Origin: DASVTU01 sp036387415
Lineage (GTDB): Bacteria > Acidobacteriota > Blastocatellia > Pyrinomonadales > Pyrinomonadaceae
Assembly (NCBI GenBank): GCA_036387415.1
Contig: DASVTU010000039.1
Span: 682,001-746,000, forward strand
DNA: 64,000 nt
Reading direction: 5' to 3'
Part shown: in pieces, positions 23,287 to 32,591 of the stretch
Layout: the number at the start of each line of letters is the position of its first letter
Numbering within the stretch: the stretch's first letter is position 1
Notes under the pieces: model-generated
What the model was told of the DNA's origin: nothing
Database searches by the model: none
What the model saw: the letters and a program-made list of their open reading frames with translations, nothing else
Program-made: the position numbers and the translations under genes

Positions 23287-24768
23287 CTATTGGAATTTTT
23301 TGATGATGCTGCGTTTGCGTGGGAGAGCGGGCGTTCTCAGGTTGAGTAGTTCTCTGTGCCGTGTGCTGAGCAGGTAGGCCAGAATTTGATGTTTGATGCC
23401 AAGCCTCTTGGCCGCACGCGAGACGCTGCCCTGTTCGATTTCCAACGCCTGTTCGATAAAACGTGCTTCATACTCTCGTACCGCTTGCGACAACGAAAAT
23501 CCCTCGTCGTTCAAATTCGCGCCCGCGAGTTTTACTGCGACGATGCGGGCGCAGGCACGGAGTCGGGCAATCTCTTCGGCATCCTGCGTGTTTTTGAGGA
23601 GTTCGTCGGCGCGTCGGTAGACTTCGTGGAGTTCGTTCTCAGACAGACGCGTGGCCCCGTGTTCCTCGATGAGCGTCAAGGCCGCCAGTCCCGCGTTCGA
23701 GAGCGCGCCGGAATTCTGTGCGACGTTGATGGCTGTGCGAAGGATGCGTAGCGAATCGTCGTAGTTTGCGAGACGCGACCACACGACGCCCTGTATCGAC
23801 AGCGCATCCGCCAGCAGCGCACGTTCCCCGCCCTTCTCCAACACACGCACCACACCGGAAATAACTCTGTTCGCTTCCTTGTAACGACCTTCCGCCACCA
23901 ACACACGCGCACGCGTCTCGTTGACCTGAGCCAGATTGCCGGGGTCTTTGAGTCGCTCATAAATCTCGCGCGCGCGGTCTAGGTATTCGTGCGCCTCGCT
24001 GTAGCGTCGCAGTTTATAAAGCAGCATGGCGAGGTTGTTGAGGTTGATGCCACAGTATCTTTCGTGTCCGGCCTGTTCGTAGTGATAAATCGCGGCGGTG
24101 AATTCCATGATGGCACGGTCGGCGTAGTCTGCGCGGCCTTCGGCGGTCGCCAGACGACGCAGGACGAGTGCCATCTGACCATGCCAACGACCCTTGAGCG
24201 CGTCGCTGCAATTTTCAAAAAGCGACTGGGCTTTGCCGAGGATTTCGTGCGCGTCGTGGTATCTGCCGAGCGAAATTTCGACGAGCGTGCGGCGAATTAA
24301 AGTTTTGGCTCTTAACTCGGTGTCTTGCGTCTCCGCTGAACCCCGTGCGGCCTCTTCGAGAACAACGCGTGCCGCGTCGTATGCGCCGAGACGGAAGTAG
24401 CACATGCCGAGTTCGTACTGAACTTCGGAGATTTTGGCCTGCTCGCCCTCCGACTCGAACAGCCGCAACGCCTCGGAGAGCAAATCTTTAGCTTGCTCCT
24501 GTGCGTCGGGAGTCTGCCGTGCGCTGCCGAGCCAGCCGGATAAGACTCCGCATTGCAACAACACTTCAGCAGTGGTAAGAATTGCCAGTCCGCTCAGTTC
24601 GGGACGCGTTCCGATTCCTTGCCAGAAATGACCCAACGCCCCGCGCGCTGCTTCATATTGCCCTGTGTGAATAAGTCCGGCAGCGAGGCGGCAGCAAGTC
24701 AACGCGCGCTCGTCCGCGGCCTGCGGAGGAGTATTTAACTGTCCAAATTTATCGTCTATCAATTCCAC
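23287..24768 (-). CDS. TPR protein with C-terminal Fis-type helix-turn-helix
   Basis: 493 residues from a GTG at 24768 (VELIDDKFGQL...), with AAAGGG 10 bases upstream; an ATG at 24852 is in frame but would put the start upstream of the palindrome at 24789. Residues about 20-410 are a run of tetratricopeptide-like helical repeats (for example AYDAARVVLEEAARGS, RYSEAHEYLDRAREIYERLK, RYKEANRVISGVVRVLEKGG). The last about 60 residues carry a Fis-type helix-turn-helix (EARFIEQALEIEQGSVSRAA followed by KRLGIKHQILAYLL). TPR plus HTH suggests a regulator whose DNA binding is set by a protein or peptide bound in the TPR groove. It is divergent from a small secreted protein (115 bases between starts), a pairing that suggests a functional link. 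No enzyme or receiver domain is present. Confidence 0.8.
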   Translation of the reverse strand: MELIDDKFGQLNTPPQAADERALTCCRLAAGLIHTGQYEAARGALGHFWQGIGTRPELSGLAILTTAEVLLQCGVLSGWLGSARQTPDAQEQAKDLLSEALRLFESEGEQAKISEVQYELGMCYFRLGAYDAARVVLEEAARGSAETQDTELRAKTLIRRTLVEISLGRYHDAHEILGKAQSLFENCSDALKGRWHGQMALVLRRLATAEGRADYADRAIMEFTAAIYHYEQAGHERYCGINLNNLAMLLYKLRRYSEAHEYLDRAREIYERLKDPGNLAQVNETRARVLVAEGRYKEANRVISGVVRVLEKGGERALLADALSIQGVVWSRLANYDDSLRILRTAINVAQNSGALSNAGLAALTLIEEHGATRLSENELHEVYRRADELLKNTQDAEEIARLRACARIVAVKLAGANLNDEGFSLSQAVREYEARFIEQALEIEQGSVSRAAKRLGIKHQILAYLLSTRHRELLNLRTPALPRKRSIIKKFQ

Positions 24769-24788
24769 TAGGAGGAAACCCTTTCTAG

Positions 24789-24805
24789 ATGCAAAAATTT
24801 TGCAT
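24789..24805. promoter_or_regulatory. Perfect palindrome between the TPR-Fis gene and the secreted-protein gene
   Basis: ATGCAAAA-A-TTTTGCAT: 8-base arms around one base. It begins 21 bases upstream of the GTG at 24768 and lies 79 bases before the ATG at 24884. It is well placed for an operator controlling both divergent genes, possibly bound by the Fis-type regulator itself. Confidence 0.5.
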
Positions 24806-24816
24806 ACACATCGAAA

Positions 24817-24843
24817 CCGCCGCATCTCAACAAGATACGGCGG
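24817..24843 (+). other. Leader hairpin before the small secreted protein
   Basis: CCGCCGCATCT (24817-24827) pairs with AGATACGGCGG (24833-24843), one mismatch, loop of 5. It is followed by AAAAGC rather than T residues, so it is not a terminator; it may be a 5' stabilising or regulatory stem. Confidence 0.35.
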
Positions 24844-24883
24844 CAAAAGCAATCAAAACTCATAAAATTGGAAGGAACCCGCA

Positions 24884-25126
24884 ATGCTTAAATCGCTGAG
24901 AATCTCCGTTGTCGTTCTCGTTCTGGCCTGCTCCGTCTACGCCGACGGCGACATCCAGAACGGAGTGACCGACCCGCCACCACCCCCGCCGACCAACATC
25001 AGCCAACCAATCGACGGCAACATACCGAACGATGTCGATGGCGAGATGCCAAATGGTCAGACGGTTCAGAGCGTGATGGTCGAGATTATGATGAACATAC
25101 TCGGAAGCATGTTGTCTCTGTTCTAG
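24884..25126 (+). CDS. Small secreted Pro-rich protein, partner of the TPR-Fis regulator
   Basis: 80 residues with GGAAGG nine bases before the ATG. Residues 1-20 are a signal peptide ending Val-Tyr-Ala (cleavage before DGDIQNG). The mature part has a DPPPPPPTN run, then two related segments (GDIQNGV and GEMPNGQ, with GNIPNDV between) and a hydrophobic Met-rich C-terminus MVEIMMNILGSMLSLF. I recall short secreted proteins of this layout near TPR-HTH regulators in acidobacterial genomes but cannot verify it here. The function is unknown. It could be a signal precursor, a small envelope protein or a membrane-active peptide. Confidence 0.65.
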   Translation: MLKSLRISVVVLVLACSVYADGDIQNGVTDPPPPPPTNISQPIDGNIPNDVDGEMPNGQTVQSVMVEIMMNILGSMLSLF

Positions 25127-25425
25127 TTAATACGTAGCAGACCGATTCAACGTTTCCAAGCTGCCACGGCCTTTGGCGGCTCGGAACGGTTGTGCCTTGT
25201 GGAAGTGTCTGAAGGCAGAGGCGACGCTTACGGGGCGAGAGATTAACGCCGTGTGGACGAGAATGCAAACGATTTTACGACCCGCCTCCCACTCGCGCGA
25301 AACGTTGAACGCGGAACGAGACGGGAAAAGCGGAACGTGAAACCGAAACAGTTGCGCTTCGAGTTCGACGCTTACGGTTCTTGCGTTCGTCTTTAGTTTT
25401 CGTCGTGTGAATCGCTGCTTTGGAT
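25127..25425. other. Gap of 299 bases, no gene seen
   Basis: Open frames here (for example 25127-25468, minus) have no ribosome binding site and no domain-like composition. GGAACG words recur (GAACGCGGAACGAGACGG, GCGGAACGTGAAAC), which may be a decayed arm of a word-repeat element without its partner. Confidence 0.3.
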
Positions 25426-26406
25426 TTAATTTTCGTAGCCGCGCGGGTGTTCCTGCATCCACGCCCATGCGGATTCGATGATTTTACGGAGGTCTTGAAA
25501 CTGCGGCGACCAGCCGAGTTCGCGTCGGATTTTTTCAGAACTTGCGACGAGGGCGGGCGGGTCGCCGGGGCGACGTGGGGCGACGCGTGCGGGCACGTCG
25601 CGCCCCGTGACTTCGCGTGCCACGTCGATGAGTTCCTTGACGGTATAGCCGTCTCCGCCGCAACCGAGGTTGTAAATCTCGCTGCGGTCGTCGAGGATGC
25701 CGAGCGCGAGGATGTGCGCGCGTGCGAGGTCGATGATGTGTATATAGTCGCGGACGCATGTGCCGTCGCGTGTCGGGTAGTCGTCGCCGTAGATTTCGAC
25801 GTGTGTGCGCGTGCCTGCCGCCGCCTGTAGCACAATCGGGATGAGGTGCGATTCGGGATTGTGCTGTTCGCCGAATCTACGGCTCGCGCCCGCCGCGTTG
25901 AAGTAGCGGAGCGCGACCCAGTTCATGCCGTACGCCTCGCCGTACCACTTGAGCGCGCCCTCAAAGGCGAGTTTGGATTGGCCGTAGGGGTTGAGCGGGT
26001 TGGTCGGCAGGGTTTCGTCCATCGGCAGACGCTCCGGCTCGCCATAGGTCGCGCAGGTCGAGGAGAAGACGATTTTACGTACTTCCGCGTCGCGCATGGC
26101 GTCGAGCATCGACAGTCCCGCCACCAGATTGTTCTGGTAATACTTCGCCGGATTCACGACCGACTCGCCGACAAGCGCATCCGCCGCCATGTGAATCACA
26201 GCCTCAATGCGCGCTTCACGAAACGTCTGCCGCAGAAGGTCGCCGTCGCGCAAATCGCCTTCCACAAACTTCGCATCCTCATGCACCGCGCCGCGATGTC
26301 CTTTGGTCAGATTGTCGTAGACGACCACTTCATGACCCGCCGCCAACAACTCCTCCGTGACCACGCTGCCGATGTAACCCGCTCCACCCGTAACAAGAAT
26401 ATGCAT
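25426..26406 (-). CDS. galE: UDP-glucose 4-epimerase
   Basis: 326 residues from the ATG at 26406, matching the usual 325-340. It interconverts UDP-glucose and UDP-galactose using bound NAD and so supplies galactose units for envelope polysaccharide. MHILVTGGAGYIGSVVTEEL is the NAD-binding start, and the longer frame upstream adds 35 residues before this conserved beginning. The catalytic Ser116 and the Tyr141-x3-Lys145 pair (NPYGQSK) are present, as are FNAAGA and the substrate segment DGTCVRDYIH. No clear ribosome binding site precedes it. It is divergent from the amidohydrolase at 26634. Confidence 0.93.
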   Translation of the reverse strand: MHILVTGGAGYIGSVVTEELLAAGHEVVVYDNLTKGHRGAVHEDAKFVEGDLRDGDLLRQTFREARIEAVIHMAADALVGESVVNPAKYYQNNLVAGLSMLDAMRDAEVRKIVFSSTCATYGEPERLPMDETLPTNPLNPYGQSKLAFEGALKWYGEAYGMNWVALRYFNAAGASRRFGEQHNPESHLIPIVLQAAAGTRTHVEIYGDDYPTRDGTCVRDYIHIIDLARAHILALGILDDRSEIYNLGCGGDGYTVKELIDVAREVTGRDVPARVAPRRPGDPPALVASSEKIRRELGWSPQFQDLRKIIESAWAWMQEHPRGYEN

Positions 26407-26584
26407 GATGTTTTCAACTGCGAGCCGCCCGCGTTCGTCGCACACAGAGACGAAACCGGACGCGCCGCGAAAGCCCCTTGACGAGTTTGGATTTCCAATA
26501 AAAGCGCACACATCTTAGCACGCGATTCTCGCCGCTCACCAACCGCCGTCGGAGCGAATAATCTACGCGCGCGGAGCGATTTGG

Positions 26585-26593
26585 TGGTATAAC
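26585..26593 (+). promoter_or_regulatory. Extended -10 element for the amidohydrolase
   Basis: TGGTATAAC: TG-n followed by TATAAC, 41 bases before the ATG at 26634. No -35 match is seen, which is normal for extended -10 promoters. Confidence 0.4.
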
Positions 26594-26633
26594 TGCGGAC
26601 GTTTTCCACATCTCCAACCAACACGAATTCTCT

Positions 26634-28433
26634 ATGCTTCGACGTACGACCACAACCTTCCTGCTCGCATTCCTTTTAGGCATCGCGCCGCTGGCCTCAG
26701 TCGCCGCCACGCCGCTGCAGACCGGACGACGCACGGTGAGCCTCTTGCTCGTCAACGGCAAGATTTTTACCGCCGATGCGCAGAACACGTTGGCGGAGGC
26801 CGTCGCCGTCGAAGGGGAACGCATCGTCGCCGTCGGCACGACACGCGAAATCCAATCGCGTTACGCGAGCGCACGCACCATCAATCTCGAAGGGCGACTC
26901 GTCACGCCCGGCTTCAACGACGCACATCTGCATTTTCTCGGCGGTGGCCTGTCGCTCATGAACGTCGATTTGAACGGCGCGCAGACGTTGGAAGAAGCGA
27001 AGCGTCGCGTGGCGGCGCGTGCGCGCGAACTCGCGCCGGGCGCGTGGATTCGCGGGCGCGGTTGGGATCACACGCTCTGGGGCGGCGAGTGGCCGACGCG
27101 CCAAGACCTTGATGCGGTCGCGCCGAATAATCCCGTCTTCCTTCAACGCGTCGATGGTCACGTCAGTTGGGTCAACACGCTGGCGCTTCAGAAAGCCGCC
27201 ATCACACGCGAGACACGCGCGCCCGAAGGCGGCGAGATTTTGCACGACGCGGCGGGCGAGCCGACAGGAATTTTGAAGGAGACGGCGGGGCTGCTCGTCG
27301 CGCGCGTTGTGCCCGAACCGACGCGCGCCGAGAACCGTGAGGCCATCGAACGCGCGCTCGCCGAAGCGCGTCGTTATGGCATCACTTCGATTCAGGACAA
27401 CTCCGGCTATGAAACCACGAAACTCTACCGCGAACTGTTGCGCGAAGGAAAACTGACTGTACGCGTCGCCGAATGGCAGAACTTTGAGGATACGGTCGAG
27501 GAGTTGAAACGACAGCGCGCGGAGTTTGCGTCGTTTCGAGACGACCCTTTGCGTCTGCGTCTGACGGCGCTTAAAGGCTACGTGGACGGCACGCTCGGCT
27601 CGCGCACCGCCGCCATGCTCGCACCCTTCGCGGACGACCCCGCCAATAGCGGCATCCCGCGACGCGCGCCCGAAGAACTGACGCGCATGATTGTCGAGCG
27701 CGATGCGGCGGACTTCCAAATCGCGCTCCACGCCATCGGCGACCGCGCGAACCGCATGGCGCTCGACGGCTACGAAGCGGCGCGTCGGAAGCGTGAGAGC
27801 ACGGGACTGGCGTTGAACGTCGGCGGCGTCTCGAAACGAGAGATTGCTGAAATCAAACGTGCCGAAGTCGCCCAATTGGTCGCGCCAAAGCGACATCGCA
27901 TCGAACACGCGCAGGTGGTCGCGCCGACGGACTTCGCGCGTTTTCGTGACTTGGGCGTGGTCGCTTCGATGCAGCCGTCGCACGCGATTTCGGATAAGCG
28001 TTGGGCGCAAGACCGTCTCGGAGAGTATCGCGTGCTTGGCGCGTACGCGTGGCACACGATGGAATCGTTCGGCGTCCACGTCGCCTTCGGCACGGACTGG
28101 CCTGTCGAACCCGTCAACCCGTATCGCGGACTCTATGCCGCCGTGACGCGACAGAGCACCGAGGGCGAACCCGCCGGAGGATGGTGGCCGCAGGAACGCC
28201 TCCGCGTGGCCGACGCGATTCGACTCTACACGGCGGGCGCGGCCTTCGCTTCGTTTGATGAGAAAGAGAAGGGACGGATTGCCGTGGGGATGCTGGCCGA
28301 CATGGTTGTGCATTCGCACGACCTGCTCACGGCGACGCCGGAAGAAATTTTGCAGGCCGAACCCGTGATGACGATTTTCGCCGGACGTGTCATTTACGAG
28401 CGCGTCCTGACTGCCGCCCCAAGACGCTCCTGA
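26634..28433 (+). CDS. Exported amidohydrolase, YtcJ-like
   Basis: 599 residues with a signal peptide (TTTFLLAFLLGIAPLASVAA). The metal-dependent amidohydrolase fold is shown by LLVNGKIFTADAQN, the metal-binding PGFNDAHLHFLGGG, ALHAIGDRANRMALDGYEA, the IEHAQVV segment and FGTDWPVEPVNPY near the end, as in the YtcJ/exoenzyme-regulatory-protein AepA branch. These enzymes hydrolyse amide-like bonds with one or two metal ions; the substrate is not known for most members. The signal peptide places it in the periplasm. The downstream gene is a secreted glucosidase, 101 bases away on the same strand. Confidence 0.9.
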   Translation: MLRRTTTTFLLAFLLGIAPLASVAATPLQTGRRTVSLLLVNGKIFTADAQNTLAEAVAVEGERIVAVGTTREIQSRYASARTINLEGRLVTPGFNDAHLHFLGGGLSLMNVDLNGAQTLEEAKRRVAARARELAPGAWIRGRGWDHTLWGGEWPTRQDLDAVAPNNPVFLQRVDGHVSWVNTLALQKAAITRETRAPEGGEILHDAAGEPTGILKETAGLLVARVVPEPTRAENREAIERALAEARRYGITSIQDNSGYETTKLYRELLREGKLTVRVAEWQNFEDTVEELKRQRAEFASFRDDPLRLRLTALKGYVDGTLGSRTAAMLAPFADDPANSGIPRRAPEELTRMIVERDAADFQIALHAIGDRANRMALDGYEAARRKRESTGLALNVGGVSKREIAEIKRAEVAQLVAPKRHRIEHAQVVAPTDFARFRDLGVVASMQPSHAISDKRWAQDRLGEYRVLGAYAWHTMESFGVHVAFGTDWPVEPVNPYRGLYAAVTRQSTEGEPAGGWWPQERLRVADAIRLYTAGAAFASFDEKEKGRIAVGMLADMVVHSHDLLTATPEEILQAEPVMTIFAGRVIYERVLTAAPRRS

Positions 28434-28534
28434 GATGCTTTTTCACTCTCTGCGAGACGAAACGAAATGGATGCGAGGACGAGAGTTGTTGCGACGACTG
28501 TCGCCCGTGAATATTGATTGTTTGCCGAAAACAG

Positions 28535-31033
28535 ATGAACGACATGCTTGACCATTTCCGACGACAACGACGGCAGTTGCTTTGCATCACCCTTCTTCTT
28601 TGCTGTTTCTGTCTTTCGTCTTTTGAGGCGCGTGGCGCGTGGCGTGCGGCGGGCAACGTGGCGACGGTCGCGCGCGAGACGAACGGCGTGGTGCTCACGC
28701 TATCGAGCGGGGCGCGTGTGGCAGTGACGTTTTTTGATTTGGACGTGGTGCGCGTGCGTCTGTCTCCGCGCGGCGTGTTCGAGCGCGATTTTTCTTATGC
28801 GGTCGCTTCGCGCGACCGGAAGACCGTGGCGGCTATGGTACGCGAAACGCGCGACGCGATTGAGATTTCCACGCAGATGAAGAATGGAGCGAGGATTGTG
28901 GTTAATCGTCGCCCGTTTCTAGTGTCGGTGGTTGACGGCGAGGGGCGTGTGGTAGTTGAAGACGATGCGGCGCGGCCTCCGATGTTTGATGTCGAGAATG
29001 GTGGTGTAGAGGCGTCGAAACGTCGTGCGGCGGTCGAGATGTATTACGGGTTCGGGGAGAAGGCTCTGGCGATGTCGCGCAATGGTCAGTCGTTGGTGAT
29101 GTGGAACAGCGACACGTTTGCTTACGCGGTCGGACTCGACCCGATTTATCAATCCGTGCCCTTCTTCATCGCGCTCCGGCAGGGCGCGGCTTACGGTCTG
29201 TTTTTCGACAACACGGCGCGTACGCATTTCGACATGGGCAAGTTTGCGCCGGAGCGTTACACGTTCGGCGCGCCGTCCGGTGAGTTGAACTATTACGTCT
29301 TCACGGGCGGCGCACAGCGTTCGCCAAAAAAGATTCTCGCAGACTATTCAGACCTCACGGGGCGCACGCCTCTGCCGCCGCTCTGGTCGCTCGGCTACCA
29401 ACAGTCGCGTTATTCCTATTACCCGGAAGCCAAAGTGCGCGAGATTGCGCGCGGGTTTCGTCAACGCAACATCCCCGCCGATGTCATCTATCTCGACATC
29501 GACTACATGGAAGGCTTCCGCATCTTTACTTGGGACAAGAAGAAATTCCCCGACCCGCCACGGATGCTCCGCGACCTGCGCGCCGACGGCTTCCGCACCG
29601 TCGTCATCATCGACCCCGGCATCAAGGTTGACGAAAACTATCCCGTCTATACACAGGGACGCGCCGCCGGATACTTTCACAAGACGGCGGATGGGCGCGA
29701 GTTTCAAGCCAAGGTGTGGCCGGGCATCTGCGCGTTTCCCGATTTCACAGACCCGCGTGTACGCGAGTGGTTCGGCTCGCTCTACCGCATCAATCTGGAC
29801 GAAGGCATCAGCGGCTTCTGGACGGACATGAACGAACCCGCTACCTTTGCGCCCGACAATCGACCGCCGCAACCGCGTCTCACGCACGACCCCGAAAGCA
29901 CTTTCCCCTTAAACGTCCGCCACGCGGGCGACGGCTTCCCCGGCGACCACGCGCGTTATCACAACGTCTACGGCATGCAGATGGCGCGCGCGACTTTCGA
30001 GGGCGTCAGGAAGTTGCGCCCCGACGAACGCCCGTTCGTTTTGACGCGTGCGGGCTACGCGGGCGTGCAACGCTTCGCCGCCGTCTGGACGGGCGATAAC
30101 GTCGCCAGTTGGGAACATCTCCAACTCACCATTCCGATGCTCACCAACATGAGCGTCTCCGGCCTCGCCTTCGTCGGTGCCGACGTGGGCGGCTTCGCCA
30201 ATAACGCTTCCGCTGAACTCTACACGCGTTGGCTACAGGCCGCCGCGCTCACGCCTTTCCTCCGCACACACGTCGCGACGGGTCTGCAAGAGCGCGAGCC
30301 GTGGTCGTTCGGCGACGATTTCACCAACATCAACCGCGCCACCATCGAACTGCGCTACCGTCTGCTCCCATATCTCTACAGTCTCTTTCACGAACACGCG
30401 GAGAGCGGTATGCCCGTCATGCGTCCGCTCTGGTTCGAGTATCCTTCCGACATCACGACGTATCAGATTGACCAACAATTTCTCGTCGGACGCGACCTTC
30501 TCGTCGCACCCGTCATGCAGGCGGACGCACGCAAACGCGGTGTCTACTTTCCCAAAGGCGACGCGTGGCTCGACTGGTGGACGGGCAAACGTTACGAAGG
30601 CGGCAACTGGACGGAGGTCGATGCGCCGCTCAATCGCCTGCCGCTTTTCGTGCGCGTCGGCGCAAGCATCCCGACGCAACGCGTCGTGCAATACACGGGC
30701 GAGATGTCGCGCACGCCGCTTATCCTCGTCGTCGCACACGGCGGCGACGGCGAAAGCCGCGTCTATCAAGACGAAGGCGACGGTTACGACTACCAACGCC
30801 GACGCGCCTTTCGCACCACCAACGTCAACGTCGCTGCAAACACGATTCGTCTCAACCACACGGGCGATTTCGGCGCGGCGCGTCCCATCGTCGCCGTCGA
30901 AATACTCGGTTTGAATGCCAAACCTAAAGAGGTGCGCGCCGACGGGCAGAAGCTGGATACAGAGTACGACGACAAGCGTCTGCGCCTTCAATTGCTGGAC
31001 GCCAACGTCAGAGAGATTACGCTCGTACCATAA
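28535..31033 (+). CDS. Exported glycoside hydrolase family 31 (alpha-glucosidase type)
   Basis: 832 residues from the ATG at 28535; a TTG at 28514 and an ATG at 28544 are alternatives and none has a strong ribosome binding site. A signal segment (LLCITLLLCCFCLSSFEARG) follows a basic start. The N-terminal beta-sandwich (YGFGEKALAMSRNGQ, FDNTARTHFDMG) precedes the catalytic barrel (IPADVIYLDIDYMEGFRIFTW). The catalytic nucleophile is Asp431 in GFWTDMNEP and the acid/base is Asp521 in WTGDN. The C-terminal domains include FVRVGASIP and DEGDGYDY. GH31 enzymes release alpha-linked glucose or xylose from oligosaccharide ends; exact specificity is open. It is followed 20 bases later by the class V aminotransferase. 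Confidence 0.93.
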   Translation: MNDMLDHFRRQRRQLLCITLLLCCFCLSSFEARGAWRAAGNVATVARETNGVVLTLSSGARVAVTFFDLDVVRVRLSPRGVFERDFSYAVASRDRKTVAAMVRETRDAIEISTQMKNGARIVVNRRPFLVSVVDGEGRVVVEDDAARPPMFDVENGGVEASKRRAAVEMYYGFGEKALAMSRNGQSLVMWNSDTFAYAVGLDPIYQSVPFFIALRQGAAYGLFFDNTARTHFDMGKFAPERYTFGAPSGELNYYVFTGGAQRSPKKILADYSDLTGRTPLPPLWSLGYQQSRYSYYPEAKVREIARGFRQRNIPADVIYLDIDYMEGFRIFTWDKKKFPDPPRMLRDLRADGFRTVVIIDPGIKVDENYPVYTQGRAAGYFHKTADGREFQAKVWPGICAFPDFTDPRVREWFGSLYRINLDEGISGFWTDMNEPATFAPDNRPPQPRLTHDPESTFPLNVRHAGDGFPGDHARYHNVYGMQMARATFEGVRKLRPDERPFVLTRAGYAGVQRFAAVWTGDNVASWEHLQLTIPMLTNMSVSGLAFVGADVGGFANNASAELYTRWLQAAALTPFLRTHVATGLQEREPWSFGDDFTNINRATIELRYRLLPYLYSLFHEHAESGMPVMRPLWFEYPSDITTYQIDQQFLVGRDLLVAPVMQADARKRGVYFPKGDAWLDWWTGKRYEGGNWTEVDAPLNRLPLFVRVGASIPTQRVVQYTGEMSRTPLILVVAHGGDGESRVYQDEGDGYDYQRRRAFRTTNVNVAANTIRLNHTGDFGAARPIVAVEILGLNAKPKEVRADGQKLDTEYDDKRLRLQLLDANVREITLVP

Positions 31034-31053
31034 AGGATGAAAAAGGAATCGCC

Positions 31054-32412
31054 ATGAAGGATTCAAAGAATGAACGCGCCGCCGCACTTTCCGGCAAACA
31101 TCCCTTCGCACATGAACGCCGTCGCTTCATGGCCTCGGTCGGCAAGAGTCTCGGTCTTGCGGCGCTGGCGTCTTCCACGGTCGGCGCGCTGCTCAAGGAT
31201 GTCGAGGCGGCGGCGCGTCGGATGGCGCACGTCTCCGCCGAAGATGCGGCGCGCGACGAAAATTTCTGGTTCGAGATTCAGCAGTCGTTCTCCGTCACGC
31301 GCGGCATCATCAATCTCAACAACGGCGGCGTCTCGCCGTCGCCGCGTCTCGTCACCGAAGCACTCGTCCGTTACACGTGGCAACAGGAAGACGCCACCGC
31401 CTACACGATGTGGCAAATCCTTGAGCCGCAATCCGAAACTATCCGCACGGGACTCGCGGAGATGTTCGGCTGCGACCGCGAGGAGATTGCCATCACGCGC
31501 AACGCTTCCGACTCGCTCGAAACGCTCCTGCTCGGCATGGACTTAAAACGGGGCGACGAGATTCTCACCACCACGCAAGACTACCCGCGCATGCTCACCG
31601 CCTTGCGTCAACGCGAACTGCGCGAAGGCGTCGTCCTGAAACTCGTCAAAATTCCGCTCGCGCCCAAAAGCCCAGACGAGATTGCCGCCGCCTTCGAGCG
31701 CGGCGTCACACGTCGCACACGCGTCATCCTCATTTCGCACATGATTAACCTGACCGGACAGATAACGCCCGTCCGCGCCGTCTGCGAGATGGCACGCGCA
31801 CGCGGCATCGAGACCGTTGTTGACGGCGCGCATTCGTTTGCCCAGTTCGATTTCAAACGCGACGACCTCGCCTGCGACTATTTCGGCACCAGTCTTCACA
31901 AGTGGCTCTACGCGCCCAAAGGTACAGGCATGCTCTACGTCCGCCGCGAACGCATCGAACGCATCTGGCCGCTCTTCGCCGCCGAAAAAACTCAGGCCAA
32001 AGACATACGCAAGTTTGAAGAAACGGGCACACGTTCTGCCGCCCCGCGTCTTGCCATCGGCGAAGCCCTGCTCTATCACAACGGCATCGGAGCGGAACGC
32101 AAAGAAGCCCGTCTGCGTTACCTCGCGCGCCACTGGATGAACCAACTCAAAGACATACCCGGCATCTCCTTCAACACATCCTTCGACGAGCGACAATCCT
32201 GCGCCCTCGCCAACTTTCACATTCAAGGCACAGAACCCGTCGCCGTCTGCGACTACTTGATGAAGACGCACAAGATTTTCACCACGCCCATCGTCCACGA
32301 CGAATTCCGTGGCGTCCGCATCACGCCCAATCTATACACCACACTCAAAGAACTCGACCGCTTCTCAAACGCCGTCGAAACGATTGCCCGCAAAGGTCTG
32401 CCCACGGCTTAA
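31054..32412 (+). CDS. Tat-type class V aminotransferase-fold PLP enzyme
   Basis: 452 residues with AAAGGAA before the ATG. The start has a twin-arginine-like signal (ERRRFMASVGKSLGLAALA), suggesting export of the folded holoenzyme. The PLP-binding lysine is Lys283 in TSLHKWLYAPKG; the DGAHSFAQFDF segment holds the aspartate that contacts the pyridine nitrogen. INLNNGGVSPSPR near residue 88 and the general pattern match the isopenicillin-N epimerase/cysteine-desulfurase-like branch of fold type I. The reaction cannot be stated: epimerase, lyase and desulfurase activities all occur in this branch. It is probably co-transcribed with the GH31 gene. Confidence 0.88.
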   Translation: MKDSKNERAAALSGKHPFAHERRRFMASVGKSLGLAALASSTVGALLKDVEAAARRMAHVSAEDAARDENFWFEIQQSFSVTRGIINLNNGGVSPSPRLVTEALVRYTWQQEDATAYTMWQILEPQSETIRTGLAEMFGCDREEIAITRNASDSLETLLLGMDLKRGDEILTTTQDYPRMLTALRQRELREGVVLKLVKIPLAPKSPDEIAAAFERGVTRRTRVILISHMINLTGQITPVRAVCEMARARGIETVVDGAHSFAQFDFKRDDLACDYFGTSLHKWLYAPKGTGMLYVRRERIERIWPLFAAEKTQAKDIRKFEETGTRSAAPRLAIGEALLYHNGIGAERKEARLRYLARHWMNQLKDIPGISFNTSFDERQSCALANFHIQGTEPVAVCDYLMKTHKIFTTPIVHDEFRGVRITPNLYTTLKELDRFSNAVETIARKGLPTA

Positions 32413-32435
32413 TAAAGGGATATGGGCAGAGAGAT

Positions 32436-32527
32436 GAACGGAAGAAGGTGAAAGGGAGAAATGGTGAAACGGCGAAAGGGATAAATTTCTTCTCCTTTCG
32501 CCGTTTCCCCTTTTAACCTTTGCCCTA
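32436..32527. repeat. Word-repeat inverted repeat, family D copy 1
   Basis: GAAGGTGAAAGGGAGAAATG and following (to 32480) pair with CCTTTCGCCGTTTCCCCTTT and following (32494-32527). The words are GAAAGGG and GTGAAACGG. The same words form the inner arms of family A copies 1-3, so D exists both alone and nested. It lies between two plus-strand genes. Confidence 0.8.
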
Positions 32528-32562
32528 CGTTGATTCGTCTTTCGTAGTTTTTCAGATTTTTC

Positions 32563-32591
32563 TTGCCAAAACGGTGCATCCCACGTATGCT
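32563..32591 (+). promoter_or_regulatory. Promoter for the ABC exporter genes
   Basis: -35 TTGCCA (32563-32568), a 17-base spacer and -10 TATGCT (32586-32591), 170 bases before the ATG at 32761. Confidence 0.45.

Noticed and set aside
25127..25468. 113-codon minus-strand frame between the secreted protein and galE
   Set aside because: No ribosome binding site, Arg/Ser-rich composition and no recognisable fold; it also overlaps the galE 3' end.
26697..28319. Long antisense frame of 540 codons opposite the amidohydrolase
   Set aside because: GC-rich coding DNA leaves long open antisense frames; this one is Arg/His-rich with no motif, and the opposite strand has a complete, motif-rich enzyme. 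The same applies to antisense frames at 13481-14596, 36504-37652, 38964-39941 and 54689-56398.
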